Shown: positions 48,960 through 57,728 of the stretch, piece by piece
Layout: the number at the start of each line of letters is the position of its first letter
Numbering within the stretch: the stretch's first letter is position 1
Assembly: GCF_013410215.1 (NCBI RefSeq)
Contig: NZ_JACCFQ010000001.1
Coordinates: forward strand, 2,850,351 to 2,914,350
From: Nesterenkonia sandarakina
GTDB taxonomy: Bacteria > Actinomycetota > Actinomycetes > Actinomycetales > Micrococcaceae
Reading direction: 5' to 3'
DNA length: 64,000 bases
Position numbers and translations under genes: made by a program
Notes under the pieces: model-generated
Told to the model about the DNA's origin: nothing
What the model saw: only the letters and a program-made list of their open reading frames with translations
Database searches by the model: none

Positions 48960-51380
48960 ATGCAGAATCCCGACAGGCAGGGCCCTAGCGGCGTCGACGA
49001 GGAAGACCGCCAGTTCGAGACCAGCGTTCAGCGCCATCCCGCGCCGAGCGTGAATGAGCGTCCGCTCTCCGCGGCTTCTTCCTTCAGCGGGTCCACTCTC
49101 GACGCCGTGGCCCAGCGGGTGCTGTGGCTCTCCACCGCGATCATCGACGCCGCGAACCGGGGCCGCGAGACTGCCGGTGGCATCAAGGTCGGGGGCCATC
49201 AGTCCTCCTCAGCGTCGATGGTGGGCATCATGACGGCCTTGTGGTTCGCCGAGCTGGGTTCGAAGGACCGCGTGTCGGTGAAGCCTCATGCCTCCCCGGT
49301 GCTGCATGCGATCAACTATCTGCTGGGTGACCTGGACGAGGAGTATCTGCCCACCCTGCGTTCCAAGGGCGGGCTGCAGTCCTATCCGAGCCGTTCCAAG
49401 GACCCGGACACGGTGGACTTCTCCACCGGATCCGTCGGGATCGGCGCCACGGCGCCGGTGTGGGCGGCACTGTCGCGGCGCTATCTGCAGGACCATTTCC
49501 AGCTCCCGGAGGGCGGTCGGTTCTACAGCCTGCTGGGCGATGCCGAGATGGACGAGGGGGCCGTCTGGGAAGCCATCATCGATCCCGAGGTCCGCCAGCT
49601 CGGAGATGTGGTCTGGATCGTCGATCTGAACCGGCAGTCGCTGGACCGGGTGATCCCCGACGTGCAGATCCAGCGCCTGCAGGGGATGTTCGCAGCCGCC
49701 GACTGGCAGGTGTTGACCTGCACCTGGGGCAGGCGCCTGCAACGGCTCTTCAGCCAGCCCGGCGGGGAGCTGCTGCGGCGACGGCTCGAAGAGATGCCCA
49801 ACCAGGAGTACCAGCGACTGTTGCGCTCCCACCCGGACGAGGCCGCGGCCAGGCTGCTCGGAGACGGACCGGACCCACAGCTGGCCGAGCTGGTCTCCAG
49901 CCTGGAGCCCCGTGACCTGGCAGAGGCCCTGCGGGACCTGGGAGGTCACGACATCCAGGAACTTCTGGCCACCTACCAGAAGATCGACGACACCCGGCCC
50001 ACCGTCATCTTCGCCTACACCATCAAGGGCCGCGGCCTGGCCACCGAAGGCCACCCCAGCAACCACGCCGCGCAGCTGACCGAGGAACAGATGCGTGAAC
50101 TCGCCGCGCTCTCCGGGACGAACCTCGACTCCCCCTGGGGACGATTCCCCGAGGGGACGGAGGAGGCTGCGCTCTGCTCTGAGACCGCGGGACGGCTGAG
50201 CCGGACTCCGGTGCCGCAGACCAGCGGCATTCCGGTGCCCAAGGAGCTGAAGTGGAAGCACAAACAACTGACCTCCACCCAGGCCACGCTGGGCCGACTG
50301 CTCTCCGACCTGAAGCGCGCCGACCCCGCGAACGCCCGCCGCATCGTCACCGTCAGCCCGGACGTCGCGTCCTCCACCAACCTGGGCGGTTGGATCAACA
50401 AAACCGGTGTGTGGTCGCTGAGCGAACGCCGAGACTGGTTCTCCGACGACGACGAGACCGTGCTGCACTGGCAGGAGAACCCGCACGGTCAACACATCGA
50501 GCTGGGGATCTCCGAGGTCAACCTGGTCAGCCTCATCGGCGAGCTGGGCGCCACCTGGTCCCGATGGGGCGAACCCCTCGCCCCCATCGGGGTCCTCTAT
50601 GACCCCTTCGTCCCGCGGGCCCTGGAGCCATGGATGTTCGGCACCTACGCCGGTGGCCAGTCGATCCTGGTTGGAACCCCGTCTGGGGTCAGCCTGGCCC
50701 CAGAGGGCGGCGCCCACCAGTCGATGAACACGCCCTCCATCGGGATCTCCACGCCTGGGTTGGACTATTGGGAGCCGGCTTTCGCACAGGACCTGGAGTG
50801 GAGCCTGCTCGAGGCCATCTCCCACCTGGGACGGCCCGGTGGGCGGTCAGCCTACTTCCGGCTCTCCACCCGTCCAGTAGAACAGTCCCTCGCTGCGCTT
50901 CCCGAAGACCCGGCCCTTTGGGAACGACGGCGACGCCAAGCCCTGGCCGGGGGTTACCGGATCAGCACCCATTCAGCCGAGGAGGATCATGTGGTGCTCG
51001 TCGGCGCAGGAGCGGTGATGCCCAACCTCTGCGAGGCCGCAGAGACCCTGGACACCCACGGTGTGAAGGCCGGCATCGTCAACGTCACCAGCCCGTCCCG
51101 GCTCTTCCAGGCGATGCGTGCCCGGGACTCCCTTGAACCGGGTCCAGGGACTGCCATCCTGGAGCAGCTCTTTCCCACCGCGCACCCCGCTCCACTGATC
51201 ACAGTGCTAGACGGTCACCCGCACGCGCTGTCCTTCCTCGCCGGCGTGCGCGGAGACCGCACCAGGATGCTGGGGGTGACCGAGTATGGGCAGTCCTCCT
51301 CCCTGCCGGAGGCCCATGCCCTGCACGGCATCGACGCCGGGACGATCACCTCCGCGGCACTGGACTCACTGGGCCGCTGA
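48960..51380 (+). CDS. AceE-like homodimeric 2-oxoacid dehydrogenase E1
   Basis: An 806-residue thiamine-diphosphate enzyme with a single-chain transketolase-like layout as in AceE, but about 100 residues shorter. The ThDP/metal motif is GDAEMDEG (193-200) followed by DLNRQSLD (222-229). KVGGHQSSS (77-85) and SVKPHASPV (106-114) form further active-site loops; the pyrimidine domain starts near 450, with LGISEVNLVSLIGELGA. Its ribosome-binding site overlaps the acdS stop, so both are co-expressed. The likely role is oxidation of the 2-oxobutyrate made by AcdS; no E2 or E3 gene is near. The substrate is inferred. Confidence 0.82.
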   Translation: MQNPDRQGPSGVDEEDRQFETSVQRHPAPSVNERPLSAASSFSGSTLDAVAQRVLWLSTAIIDAANRGRETAGGIKVGGHQSSSASMVGIMTALWFAELGSKDRVSVKPHASPVLHAINYLLGDLDEEYLPTLRSKGGLQSYPSRSKDPDTVDFSTGSVGIGATAPVWAALSRRYLQDHFQLPEGGRFYSLLGDAEMDEGAVWEAIIDPEVRQLGDVVWIVDLNRQSLDRVIPDVQIQRLQGMFAAADWQVLTCTWGRRLQRLFSQPGGELLRRRLEEMPNQEYQRLLRSHPDEAAARLLGDGPDPQLAELVSSLEPRDLAEALRDLGGHDIQELLATYQKIDDTRPTVIFAYTIKGRGLATEGHPSNHAAQLTEEQMRELAALSGTNLDSPWGRFPEGTEEAALCSETAGRLSRTPVPQTSGIPVPKELKWKHKQLTSTQATLGRLLSDLKRADPANARRIVTVSPDVASSTNLGGWINKTGVWSLSERRDWFSDDDETVLHWQENPHGQHIELGISEVNLVSLIGELGATWSRWGEPLAPIGVLYDPFVPRALEPWMFGTYAGGQSILVGTPSGVSLAPEGGAHQSMNTPSIGISTPGLDYWEPAFAQDLEWSLLEAISHLGRPGGRSAYFRLSTRPVEQSLAALPEDPALWERRRRQALAGGYRISTHSAEEDHVVLVGAGAVMPNLCEAAETLDTHGVKAGIVNVTSPSRLFQAMRARDSLEPGPGTAILEQLFPTAHPAPLITVLDGHPHALSFLAGVRGDRTRMLGVTEYGQSSSLPEAHALHGIDAGTITSAALDSLGR

Positions 51381-51496
51381 GCTACATCAGGGCGAGGCGG
51401 CACTTGCGGGCTTCTGCCTCCGAGAGCGCGGAGGAAAAAGCCGCTCCCGAGGTCAGCACAGGGATGCGGTGAGTGCACCGTGCAAGGATATTGACC

Positions 51497-51724
51497 ATGA
51501 CGAATGCTCCGAGCGGTTTTGAGTATCGAGTCGTCGGTGACGGTGAGCTCATCATCACTCACTGGGGACGCCGCGCGACGACGTTGCGGGGTGCGACTGC
51601 TGAGAATTTCCTCCTGGACGTCACGAAGCAGGACTCCCAGGAGCTGATGGCCCGAGCGACGGGCAACTACAAACGCGGAAATGAGCGCACGGCCAAGAAC
51701 CACCCGCGCAATAGTACTCTCTGA
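51497..51724 (+). CDS. Small conserved-looking cytosolic protein, unknown
   Basis: A 75-residue protein read from ATG 51497 with AAGGA nine bases upstream. It has no signal or membrane segment. The sequence VVGDGELIITHWGRRATTL followed by a helix (AENFLLDVTKQDSQELMARA) and a basic tail (NYKRGNERTAKNHPRN) suggests a folded nucleic-acid-associated or regulatory protein. I do not recognise a family. Confidence 0.55.
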   Translation: MTNAPSGFEYRVVGDGELIITHWGRRATTLRGATAENFLLDVTKQDSQELMARATGNYKRGNERTAKNHPRNSTL

Positions 51725-51821
51725 GCTCACCCGGAGCGAGACTTCCTAGAGGATTCAATTGCACCGTGGTGACCGACGTCCCCGCGGTGAGGCTACGAAT
51801 CAAGCATCGCCGGATTCACCG

Positions 51822-51834
51822 GTGCCCGTAAGCC
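51822..51834 (+). repeat. Short repeated sequence, partial copy
   Basis: GTGCCCGTAAGCC, shared with copies at 52871 and 57711. The 219-bp gap around it holds no gene that I can support. Confidence 0.4.
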
Positions 51835-51943
51835 GACGGTCCGAGCAGTTCGGCGCGACGCCCCCAACCAGGCCCAGCCGGAGCCATCCCGGGGCCAACC
51901 GGAACACTAGACCCAGTGCTGATAATTCTCATCGGGTTGGTAC

Positions 51944-52756
51944 TCAGTCCAGTGGCACCCCGACACGAACAGTACGCAACCGCAAATCCACCATGTACTC
52001 ATGGTTTCTAGGGTCCTGCAAGAACTCATCGACACTCTCACGGGTCACAAACGCAGCTACCGCGTTAGGGGAGTGTTCTTCTTCTTCTGCTTCATCTGAC
52101 GGTCCTCCTTCACTGAGGAGGTAGATGGTGTCGCCAGATTCGACCGAACCCTCGACTGCGTCTCGTATCCCGATGGTTTCCCATTCCACGGCCTGAGGTG
52201 GCGCAAGTCCGAGCCTGACCTCAAGAGCTCGTGCATCCTCTTCCCTTGCGACCACCTCGATCACTTTCTCCTCATGAGTTTCAACGTTCTTCACATACAC
52301 CACGTGGACTTCAGCTGAAGATCCATGGGGAGGAGCATGGATTGCCGGGGACCGCTTCACCCTGAAGGCGCGGTCGATGGACACACTGAGGACGATGATC
52401 CACACCAACGTTCCTCCGGCCACCATGAACAAGTCAGTGAGCCGGAGCCCACCTGGATCAGGAACGAACCACATGCCAGCCCCGGCACCACTGAAGACGG
52501 CAGCAACAGCCGCGGTCGCGGGAAGACCCCTACCTAGATTTCTGCGACTCACCAGATACCCGATCAGGACAAGCGCCGCCACGTTGGTCAATACCCCACC
52601 GCCCATAGTGACCGGCGCCGGCCAGTAAGGGAAGAACGCGTGGGGCATCCAGAGGAACAAGACCACGAACCACGCGATATTGACGACCGCTGCCAGCCCA
52701 AGGAGGAGAGCAGATCTTCTCGCAGACCCATCACTGGGTCTCTTCTTGTGAGACAT
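51944..52756 (-). CDS. Four-helix membrane protein with acidic cytosolic domain, unknown
   Basis: A 270-residue protein starting at ATG 52756 (AAGG eight bases upstream). Four hydrophobic helices occupy about 12-130 (for example SALLLGLAAVVNIAWFVVLF). The remaining 140 residues are soluble, with VHVVYVKNVETHEEKVIEVV and an acidic run EAEEEEHSP. No family is recognised. Codon use looks less biased than in neighbours, fitting an accessory gene. Confidence 0.6.
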   Translation of the reverse strand: MSHKKRPSDGSARRSALLLGLAAVVNIAWFVVLFLWMPHAFFPYWPAPVTMGGGVLTNVAALVLIGYLVSRRNLGRGLPATAAVAAVFSGAGAGMWFVPDPGGLRLTDLFMVAGGTLVWIIVLSVSIDRAFRVKRSPAIHAPPHGSSAEVHVVYVKNVETHEEKVIEVVAREEDARALEVRLGLAPPQAVEWETIGIRDAVEGSVESGDTIYLLSEGGPSDEAEEEEHSPNAVAAFVTRESVDEFLQDPRNHEYMVDLRLRTVRVGVPLD

Positions 52757-52870
52757 GGGCGCCCTTCGCTCATTGCAAACCGAGGCGTCTGCTTTCCTGA
52801 AGCATAAACGCGGCATCAATCGGAACAGTCAACACCACCCTCGAACGCCTCAGACTCCATTTAGGCACCC

Positions 52871-52929
52871 AAGCTGTGCCCGTAAGCCCGTCGCTCACCG
52901 CGCACTCCCCCACCCCAAAACCAGTCCAT
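52871..52929 (+). repeat. Intergenic repeat, composite copy A
   Basis: Contains AAGCTGTGCCCGTAAGCC (52871-52888), seen again at 57711, and a 38-bp stretch (52892-52929, from CGCTCACCGCGCACTCCCC to ACCAGTCCAT) that recurs at 56623 with three differences. Confidence 0.7.
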
Positions 52930-53022
52930 GCATGTGGATCGCAGCAATAACTGGCGGTCTGTTTGCAGCGTGAGATGTCACCCCGGCTCGCGATCCGATC
53001 CCCATCGGATGATTTCACCGCT

Positions 53023-53028
53023 TAGTGT
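53023..53028 (+). promoter_or_regulatory. Leaderless -10 box of the small membrane gene
   Basis: TAGTGT ends six bases before ATG 53035. Confidence 0.45.
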
Positions 53029-53034
53029 GAGGGC

Positions 53035-53307
53035 ATGGATAAGACAGCGAAGAAGTGCACCGTCTGGGCCGTCGTCTGTTTCGTGGTGGCCGCGGCTATT
53101 CACATGATCTGGCCTGTATTTATCACAGCAAGAGACGGGTTTCCATGGGAGGGGAGCGCTTTCTCCGGGGTCGTGCAGCCCTTCCTCTCGGTCTTTCAAG
53201 GCATTTTAGTCTCACTCGGAGGTGCACTCGTGGGTGCTGCCGTGGTGGTCAATTGGCTCACAACGAGGGTTTCAGTCACGAAGGGCGCACCGAGACAACT
53301 CAACTGA
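53035..53307 (+). CDS. Small membrane protein, unknown
   Basis: A 90-residue protein with two hydrophobic segments (about 9-29 and 50-74) and short charged ends. The start is supported by a -10 box six bases upstream. I do not recognise a family; it may be specific to the lineage. Confidence 0.55.
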   Translation: MDKTAKKCTVWAVVCFVVAAAIHMIWPVFITARDGFPWEGSAFSGVVQPFLSVFQGILVSLGGALVGAAVVVNWLTTRVSVTKGAPRQLN

Positions 53308-53685
53308 GCGGCCGGGATGCAGGAAAGCGCCGCTGTCGTTACCAGAGAACACAGAAGGCTGGTTTAGCTCTACGTGTATATCTGTGTTCGTCGTTCTGAC
53401 GACATCCCATGTGAACGTAAACGGATCCCTCTGCGTGCATTGAGCCGCCGACTGGAATACGCGCGCCCTCAAGACCCCCGGCTATCGCACAACGGTCGCG
53501 ATCGTGCACCGTACACTCCTTCATCTCCGAGTAGTTCGAGTCTGCGAGTCGCAGCGACAGTCGCCGCAGGACCGACCATACGGTGACCCTTGAGATCCAC
53601 GGCCACCGACCGTCCGGCTCCGACTGGAAAATCTATGAAAAAGTAGAATTGAAGCGGACGTTTTGGGCTCGGCCGGACATGTACT
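53308..53685. other. Gap without a supportable gene
   Basis: Reading frames here are short and lack ribosome-binding sites or recognisable domains. The segment is less GC-rich than neighbours and probably carries the promoter of the following sigma-factor unit at its right end. Confidence 0.5.
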
Positions 53686-53705
53686 AGGTGAGAAGGTAGT
53701 CACCT
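53686..53705. promoter_or_regulatory. Inverted repeat upstream of the sigma-factor unit
   Basis: AGGTGA and TCACCT are separated by eight bases, about 20 bp before the start of the first gene. It may be an operator or part of a 5' leader. Confidence 0.4.
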
Positions 53706-53725
53706 ACCAGTGGAAAGAGCGCAAG

Positions 53726-54469
53726 ATGACTGGCTCACCTAATGACCACAGCCAACCACCAGACGGCGATGATCCTCTAGACGTCCGATTGGCCTCTTCC
53801 GCGCCCAACGGCACGCCGGCGACCGATGAACTTCAAGAAGAGCTGAACAGGCTCTCCGCCGCAACTCGCGAGCAGGTCCAGGGGCGCCGCCGGTCTGGGC
53901 GGTCTCGTCTCTCACGTGGTGCCGCTTTGGGGCTCGCTGCCTTCGCCCTGCTGGGCACCGCCACTGCGGCAGTGGCCGTGGTCGAGCTGCGCGACTTCTG
54001 GTCGGACAGAGGAATAGAACCGCACGCGAGCTACAGCTTCGAGCTCCCCAGCGGCGCCGAATGCGAAGTAGAGCTCCGGATGCTCAGCATGGGCCCGCCT
54101 GGCGTGGAGAACACCGGGGACTACTTGATGACCGATGAACAAGACGCCTTCGCCCGCGAGATGTACTCAGATGCCCAGGCCAGAGTTGATGAGCTGGTGG
54201 AAACCGACAGGTTTCAGGAAACACTCGAGATGCAGAGAAATTTCCCTGGCGCTCCAGATACAACCGAAGACGACGCATACTTCCATGCTGTAGATACCGA
54301 GCTGTCCCTCAGCGTCACAGCCGATTACTACGACGCCATGGAAGAGATTCGCGTAGGCGGATACCTCATGGGGCACTCCTGCCCCGGAGCAGATTTCGAA
54401 GGTAGCCCACTGACCGAGTACAACGATATGGACGCCCACGAAGACACCGGTGGGGGTGTTGGTGGATGA
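53726..54469 (+). CDS. Single-pass membrane protein before an ECF sigma factor, unknown
   Basis: A 247-residue protein with a soluble N-terminus (about 1-65), one membrane helix (about 68-88, LGLAAFALLGTATAAVAVVE) and an outside domain of about 155 residues with a cysteine in GAECEVEL and one in GHSCPGADF. The topology fits an anti-sigma factor or sensor, but no zinc HxxxCxxC motif of ZAS anti-sigma factors is present. Its stop overlaps the sigma-factor start as ATGA. The order, membrane protein first, is the reverse of most sigma/anti-sigma pairs. Confidence 0.65.
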   Translation: MTGSPNDHSQPPDGDDPLDVRLASSAPNGTPATDELQEELNRLSAATREQVQGRRRSGRSRLSRGAALGLAAFALLGTATAAVAVVELRDFWSDRGIEPHASYSFELPSGAECEVELRMLSMGPPGVENTGDYLMTDEQDAFAREMYSDAQARVDELVETDRFQETLEMQRNFPGAPDTTEDDAYFHAVDTELSLSVTADYYDAMEEIRVGGYLMGHSCPGADFEGSPLTEYNDMDAHEDTGGGVGG

Positions 54470-55044
54470 CCCATTCACGAGAATCCCCAGTAGAGACCGC
54501 GCTGCGAGCCAACTCCATCGACCTGTTGCACTACTTCGAGCGCCGCACCGACCGAGACGCGGCAGCAGATCTGATGGCCGAGACCATGCTCACCGCGTGG
54601 CAACGCGAGAAGGACCACCCCGAAGGTACTGAATCTTCCCGGATGTGGCTCTTCGGCATCGCCCGGAACGTCTTGAAGAACTCCGAACGAGGAGCTCGTC
54701 GTCGCCACCGGTTGGCCAGCAAACTCAGAAAGCTGTTGCACCCGGATGAGGCATCACACTCGGCCGATGACGGTGTCGAAGTCCGCGACGCCATCGAACA
54801 ACTCGACCCCGCTCTGGCTGAACTGGTGAGACTTATCCACTGGGAAGGCTTCAGCATCAATGACGCCGGTCAGATACTGGGCCTCCCCTCCTCCACCGCG
54901 CGAGGAAGCTACCAACGGGCGAAGCAACAACTTCGAGAAGCTCTCGAACCCGGTAACTCAGAGGCCCAGCACTGCCCAGCCACGCTCCCCCACGTGGACC
55001 TCAACACCTTTACTGGGAATGAACGCGTGACTGGCATCGACTGA
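54466..55044 (+). CDS. ECF-type RNA polymerase sigma factor
   Basis: A 192-residue sigma factor. Region 2 is in DLLHYFERRTDRDAAADLMA and ETMLTAWQREKD (about 18-50), with ESSRMWLFGIARNVLKNSER typical of its end. Region 4 is at about 105-155 (ALAELVRLIHWEGFSINDAG, then GLPSSTARGSYQRAKQQLRE). The C-terminal 35 residues are extra. It is translationally coupled to the membrane protein upstream and likely responds to an envelope signal. Confidence 0.88.
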   Translation: MTHSRESPVETALRANSIDLLHYFERRTDRDAAADLMAETMLTAWQREKDHPEGTESSRMWLFGIARNVLKNSERGARRRHRLASKLRKLLHPDEASHSADDGVEVRDAIEQLDPALAELVRLIHWEGFSINDAGQILGLPSSTARGSYQRAKQQLREALEPGNSEAQHCPATLPHVDLNTFTGNERVTGID

Positions 55045-55237
55045 ATGAACGCCTAATGCCACATCCGCCAATGACTCAGGGGCACCGAGTGCACGGTCGG
55101 AGTGGCTCGCACGACGCGATGCTATCCAAGCAGCCGAGATGTCCGCACGTAGGCCGAAAGGCTAGATCTTCCCGAATGTTTTAGTTGGTGTCACTATTTT
55201 TATAGGCCTCTAATACGACCATAAGGATTGCGCAATA

Positions 55238-55795
55238 ATGTCACTACACCCCCACCACACCACCCCTTTAGCTATTGCGACACTTGCCGGGCTGTTGCTG
55301 ACTGCCTGTGCTTCTGGAGGCGACGAAACCGTGGAAAATGCCTCCGTACAGTCAGCCACACCCACTGCGACATCTACCGCAGGCGCAGGTGATTCGACCG
55401 AGGCGTGGGACCCGGCTGATCCTGAGAATGAGCTAACAGTTCATTGCACTGACGCTGACGCTCTGAACGAGAACGAAGACCGCGAACCAGCAGGATGGCC
55501 ACAGGACTGGGAAGAAGGTGAGCCGATGCCCGACCCTGAGTGTCACCCGGATTTCATCGAAGTAGAAAGCTGGGCTCTCTACGAAGAATTCCGGGCCTGC
55601 TGGGAGGGCTCAGAGACCAGCACTGCCGTGCGCGAACCCGACATGACAGACCAAGACACATACGAGATCTTATGGAGTCAGTCCCAGGATCGAGCGGAGT
55701 GGGAGATGCCTAGTGGCGAAGGCGCCCCTTTCGAGGGGGCTAGCGAGGAATGCATCGCGCTCTATGAGGACGGTCAGGACAGTAACGACATTTGA
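55238..55795 (+). CDS. Acidic lipoprotein, unknown
   Basis: A 185-residue exported protein with lipobox LTAC (C24) after TPLAIATLAGLL. The mature part is rich in D, E, T and S and has cysteines in VHCTDAD, DPECHPD, FRACWEGS and SEECIALY that could form two disulfides. AAGGA lies 10 bases before the ATG in an AT-rich upstream region. It follows the sigma-factor unit and may be a target of that sigma. No family is recognised. Confidence 0.65.
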   Translation: MSLHPHHTTPLAIATLAGLLLTACASGGDETVENASVQSATPTATSTAGAGDSTEAWDPADPENELTVHCTDADALNENEDREPAGWPQDWEEGEPMPDPECHPDFIEVESWALYEEFRACWEGSETSTAVREPDMTDQDTYEILWSQSQDRAEWEMPSGEGAPFEGASEECIALYEDGQDSNDI

Positions 55796-55944
55796 TCGTA
55801 GACCCGTGAGACTCAAGTTCGCGGGGCGCTGATGGTGGCATCCAGTGTCCTTGCCCGTGAGAAAGGCCGCAACGACTTACCCGCACGGAGAGGATCCCTC
55901 AGCGTGCACTCCAGTGTGTCCATTGGGTCAGACGAGCCGGTAGC

Positions 55945-56499
55945 TCACCATGGCAACCCCTCAGCGGAGGCGAATACGACCGAGGAGATAACCGCAAAGA
56001 GCAACATGGTGACACCCATTAGCGGACCGACAATCCGGCTAGTCGACCATCGCGAGCCCCTCATAGGCTTTACAACAGCCGACAATGCTGCGGCTTGAAC
56101 GACACCGAGAACGATCAGCGACATGTCATTGAGCAGGAACGCTAGTGGAATGAAGTGCCCAGCAACTACTAACGCGACCCACCATGAAGCCCACCGACCC
56201 CTCCCGCTTCGCTGAAGGTACAGGCTGCCTAGAGTAGCTGCCACAACTTCGACGAGAACAAGCAGGCCAAACCACTCGTACCGTCCCTCCAACGCACTAC
56301 CATGCGTCCAACGAACAGCCATGGCGTACCCAAAGACCCCGGCGAAGGCGAGGCCTACTACTGAACCGATGCCAAGTCGCCACCTCCAACGAGATGGCGG
56401 ATCCTCCTGTGACCATCCGAACCATGCAACTGCCATAAGACCAAACCACGCGATCGTGAACGCATGATCCCGCACGAAGTCCGTCAGCAAGATACCCAC
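55945..56499 (-). CDS. Five- or six-helix membrane protein, unknown
   Basis: A 184-residue protein with helices at about 12-28, 42-62, 78-96, 106-124, 128-146 and 156-176. The loop GRGRWASWWVALVVAGHFIP followed by LAFLLND resembles uncharacterised small membrane proteins that share an HFxPLA motif. GTG 56499 is the start after weak AAGAAAGA. No function can be assigned. Confidence 0.6.
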   Translation of the reverse strand: MGILLTDFVRDHAFTIAWFGLMAVAWFGWSQEDPPSRWRWRLGIGSVVGLAFAGVFGYAMAVRWTHGSALEGRYEWFGLLVLVEVVAATLGSLYLQRSGRGRWASWWVALVVAGHFIPLAFLLNDMSLIVLGVVQAAALSAVVKPMRGSRWSTSRIVGPLMGVTMLLFAVISSVVFASAEGLPW

Positions 56500-56581
56500 T
56501 CTTTCTTCATGATTTCGGTACTGAAGCCATGTGCGTTGGTTGAAATCTTAAAATAAGCATAATCGAGTCACAACCAAATAA

Positions 56582-56659
56582 GGCTGGTTCGGTCTGTGGT
56601 GATCTACTGCCCGGTGGCAGATCGCTCACCGGGCACTCCCCACCCCAAAACCAGCCCAT
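56582..56659 (+). repeat. Intergenic repeat copy B in a foldable 75-nt segment
   Basis: The stretch 56623-56659 repeats the copy at 52892. It sits in a segment closed by GGCTGGTT (56582-56589) and AACCAGCC (56649-56656). Inside, CCGGTG (56611-56616) can pair with CACCGG. This may be a small structured RNA or a decayed mobile repeat. The rest of the 274-bp gap shows nothing else. Confidence 0.55.
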
Positions 56660-56773
56660 TCAAGTGACTCGTCAAAAAGAATGGCCTATTTCTCGCAGAG
56701 ATACCTGTCGGTGCATGCCTCGTCGACATTTGGCTGCAGAGCCAGGCATAGAGGTGAGGCTCCACGGAAGCCG

Positions 56774-57607
56774 CTACTCTCTGGTGGCGTAGATGCGGAA
56801 CCTGCGCTGGGTAACAACTATCGGCGCCGATGCGCTCAGTTCGCGAAGTCGCGAGGCGTGGGCTCGGACGTCGAAGTCAGGAGCATCCCAGGGGACCAAT
56901 CCGACGTAGGTAACTAATGCGGCGGCATTGGAGAACTCCATCGTGCCTGCCCACTCATCTACCTGGTCGATCCGCAGTCCCGCGTCACGGAGCGCCTGTG
57001 TGTGAACCTCAGCTGTCACGTCGGGGGTGAAGTATTCACCCCCAAACCACTCGTGGATCTCGGGAGCGTCGAGGCCGTGCACCTGCTGACTCAAGAGCTT
57101 GCCTCCGGGGGCGAGGACGCGAGCAACCTCGGCAGCGTCGTAGCTCTCGTGACGAGCCATCACCAGGTCCAGGCTCCGGCTGGGCAGGTCCAGGGGCGCT
57201 CCGGTATCGGAGTCATACTCCAGGACAGCGACGTTCTGAGTTGCGAGGCGTGTTCGCGCGACGGGGGCATTCGCCGGCCACCCCTCGGTCGCGATCACCC
57301 GAGACAGCGGAACGGATTCTTCTGAAAGCGACTCCAAGAGTCTCGAGAGTCGTTCCCCGCCGCCGGTGCCGAGATCGAGAGCACCGATGCACGCGTTCTG
57401 CAGAGCGTGGAGGCAGTCGGCTTCATAGTCCCACCAGGGGGCATCAGCAATCAGATCGCCGTCCAGCCTCGAGAAGTCCCAGCCGACCATTCGCGCCTGG
57501 GCATGGGTGGCTTCAAGGTGCTCGAGGAAGTCTTCTTCGGATCCTCTCTGGCTCTCGTTGCCACGCTCGAAAGATGTCCGAATCTGGGGCTGCTCCTGAG
57601 GGTCCAT
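56774..57607 (-). CDS. SAM-dependent methyltransferase
   Basis: A 277-residue class I methyltransferase read from ATG 57607. Motif I is IGALDLGTGGGERLSRLLES (about 72-91), strand 2 ends in VIATEGWPAN, and motif IV/V is in SLDLVMARHESYDAAEVARV followed by LAPGGKLLSQQVHG. It resembles small-molecule methyltransferases of the UbiE-like group. The longer open frame to 57730 is not supported by sequence conservation. CAGACT six bases before the ATG may be a -10 box. Confidence 0.85.
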   Translation of the reverse strand: MDPQEQPQIRTSFERGNESQRGSEEDFLEHLEATHAQARMVGWDFSRLDGDLIADAPWWDYEADCLHALQNACIGALDLGTGGGERLSRLLESLSEESVPLSRVIATEGWPANAPVARTRLATQNVAVLEYDSDTGAPLDLPSRSLDLVMARHESYDAAEVARVLAPGGKLLSQQVHGLDAPEIHEWFGGEYFTPDVTAEVHTQALRDAGLRIDQVDEWAGTMEFSNAAALVTYVGLVPWDAPDFDVRAHASRLRELSASAPIVVTQRRFRIYATRE

Positions 57608-57710
57608 AGTGAGAGTCTGGCACCGCGCCGGCTGATCTCGATACTCTCCGCCATGCGACACGAATGGTCGGCTAGGTATCGGTTGTCCATGAACGACCGT
57701 CAAAGGGACA

Positions 57711-57728
57711 AAGCTGTGCCCGCAAGCC
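57711..57728 (+). repeat. Short repeated sequence, copy C
   Basis: AAGCTGTGCCCGCAAGCC differs at one base from the copy at 52871-52888. It lies about 100 bp upstream of the methyltransferase start. Confidence 0.55.

Noticed and set aside
54466..55044. Anti-sigma factor of the zinc-binding ZAS class encoded upstream
   Set aside because: The membrane protein has no HxxxCxxC motif, so only a general membrane partner is claimed.
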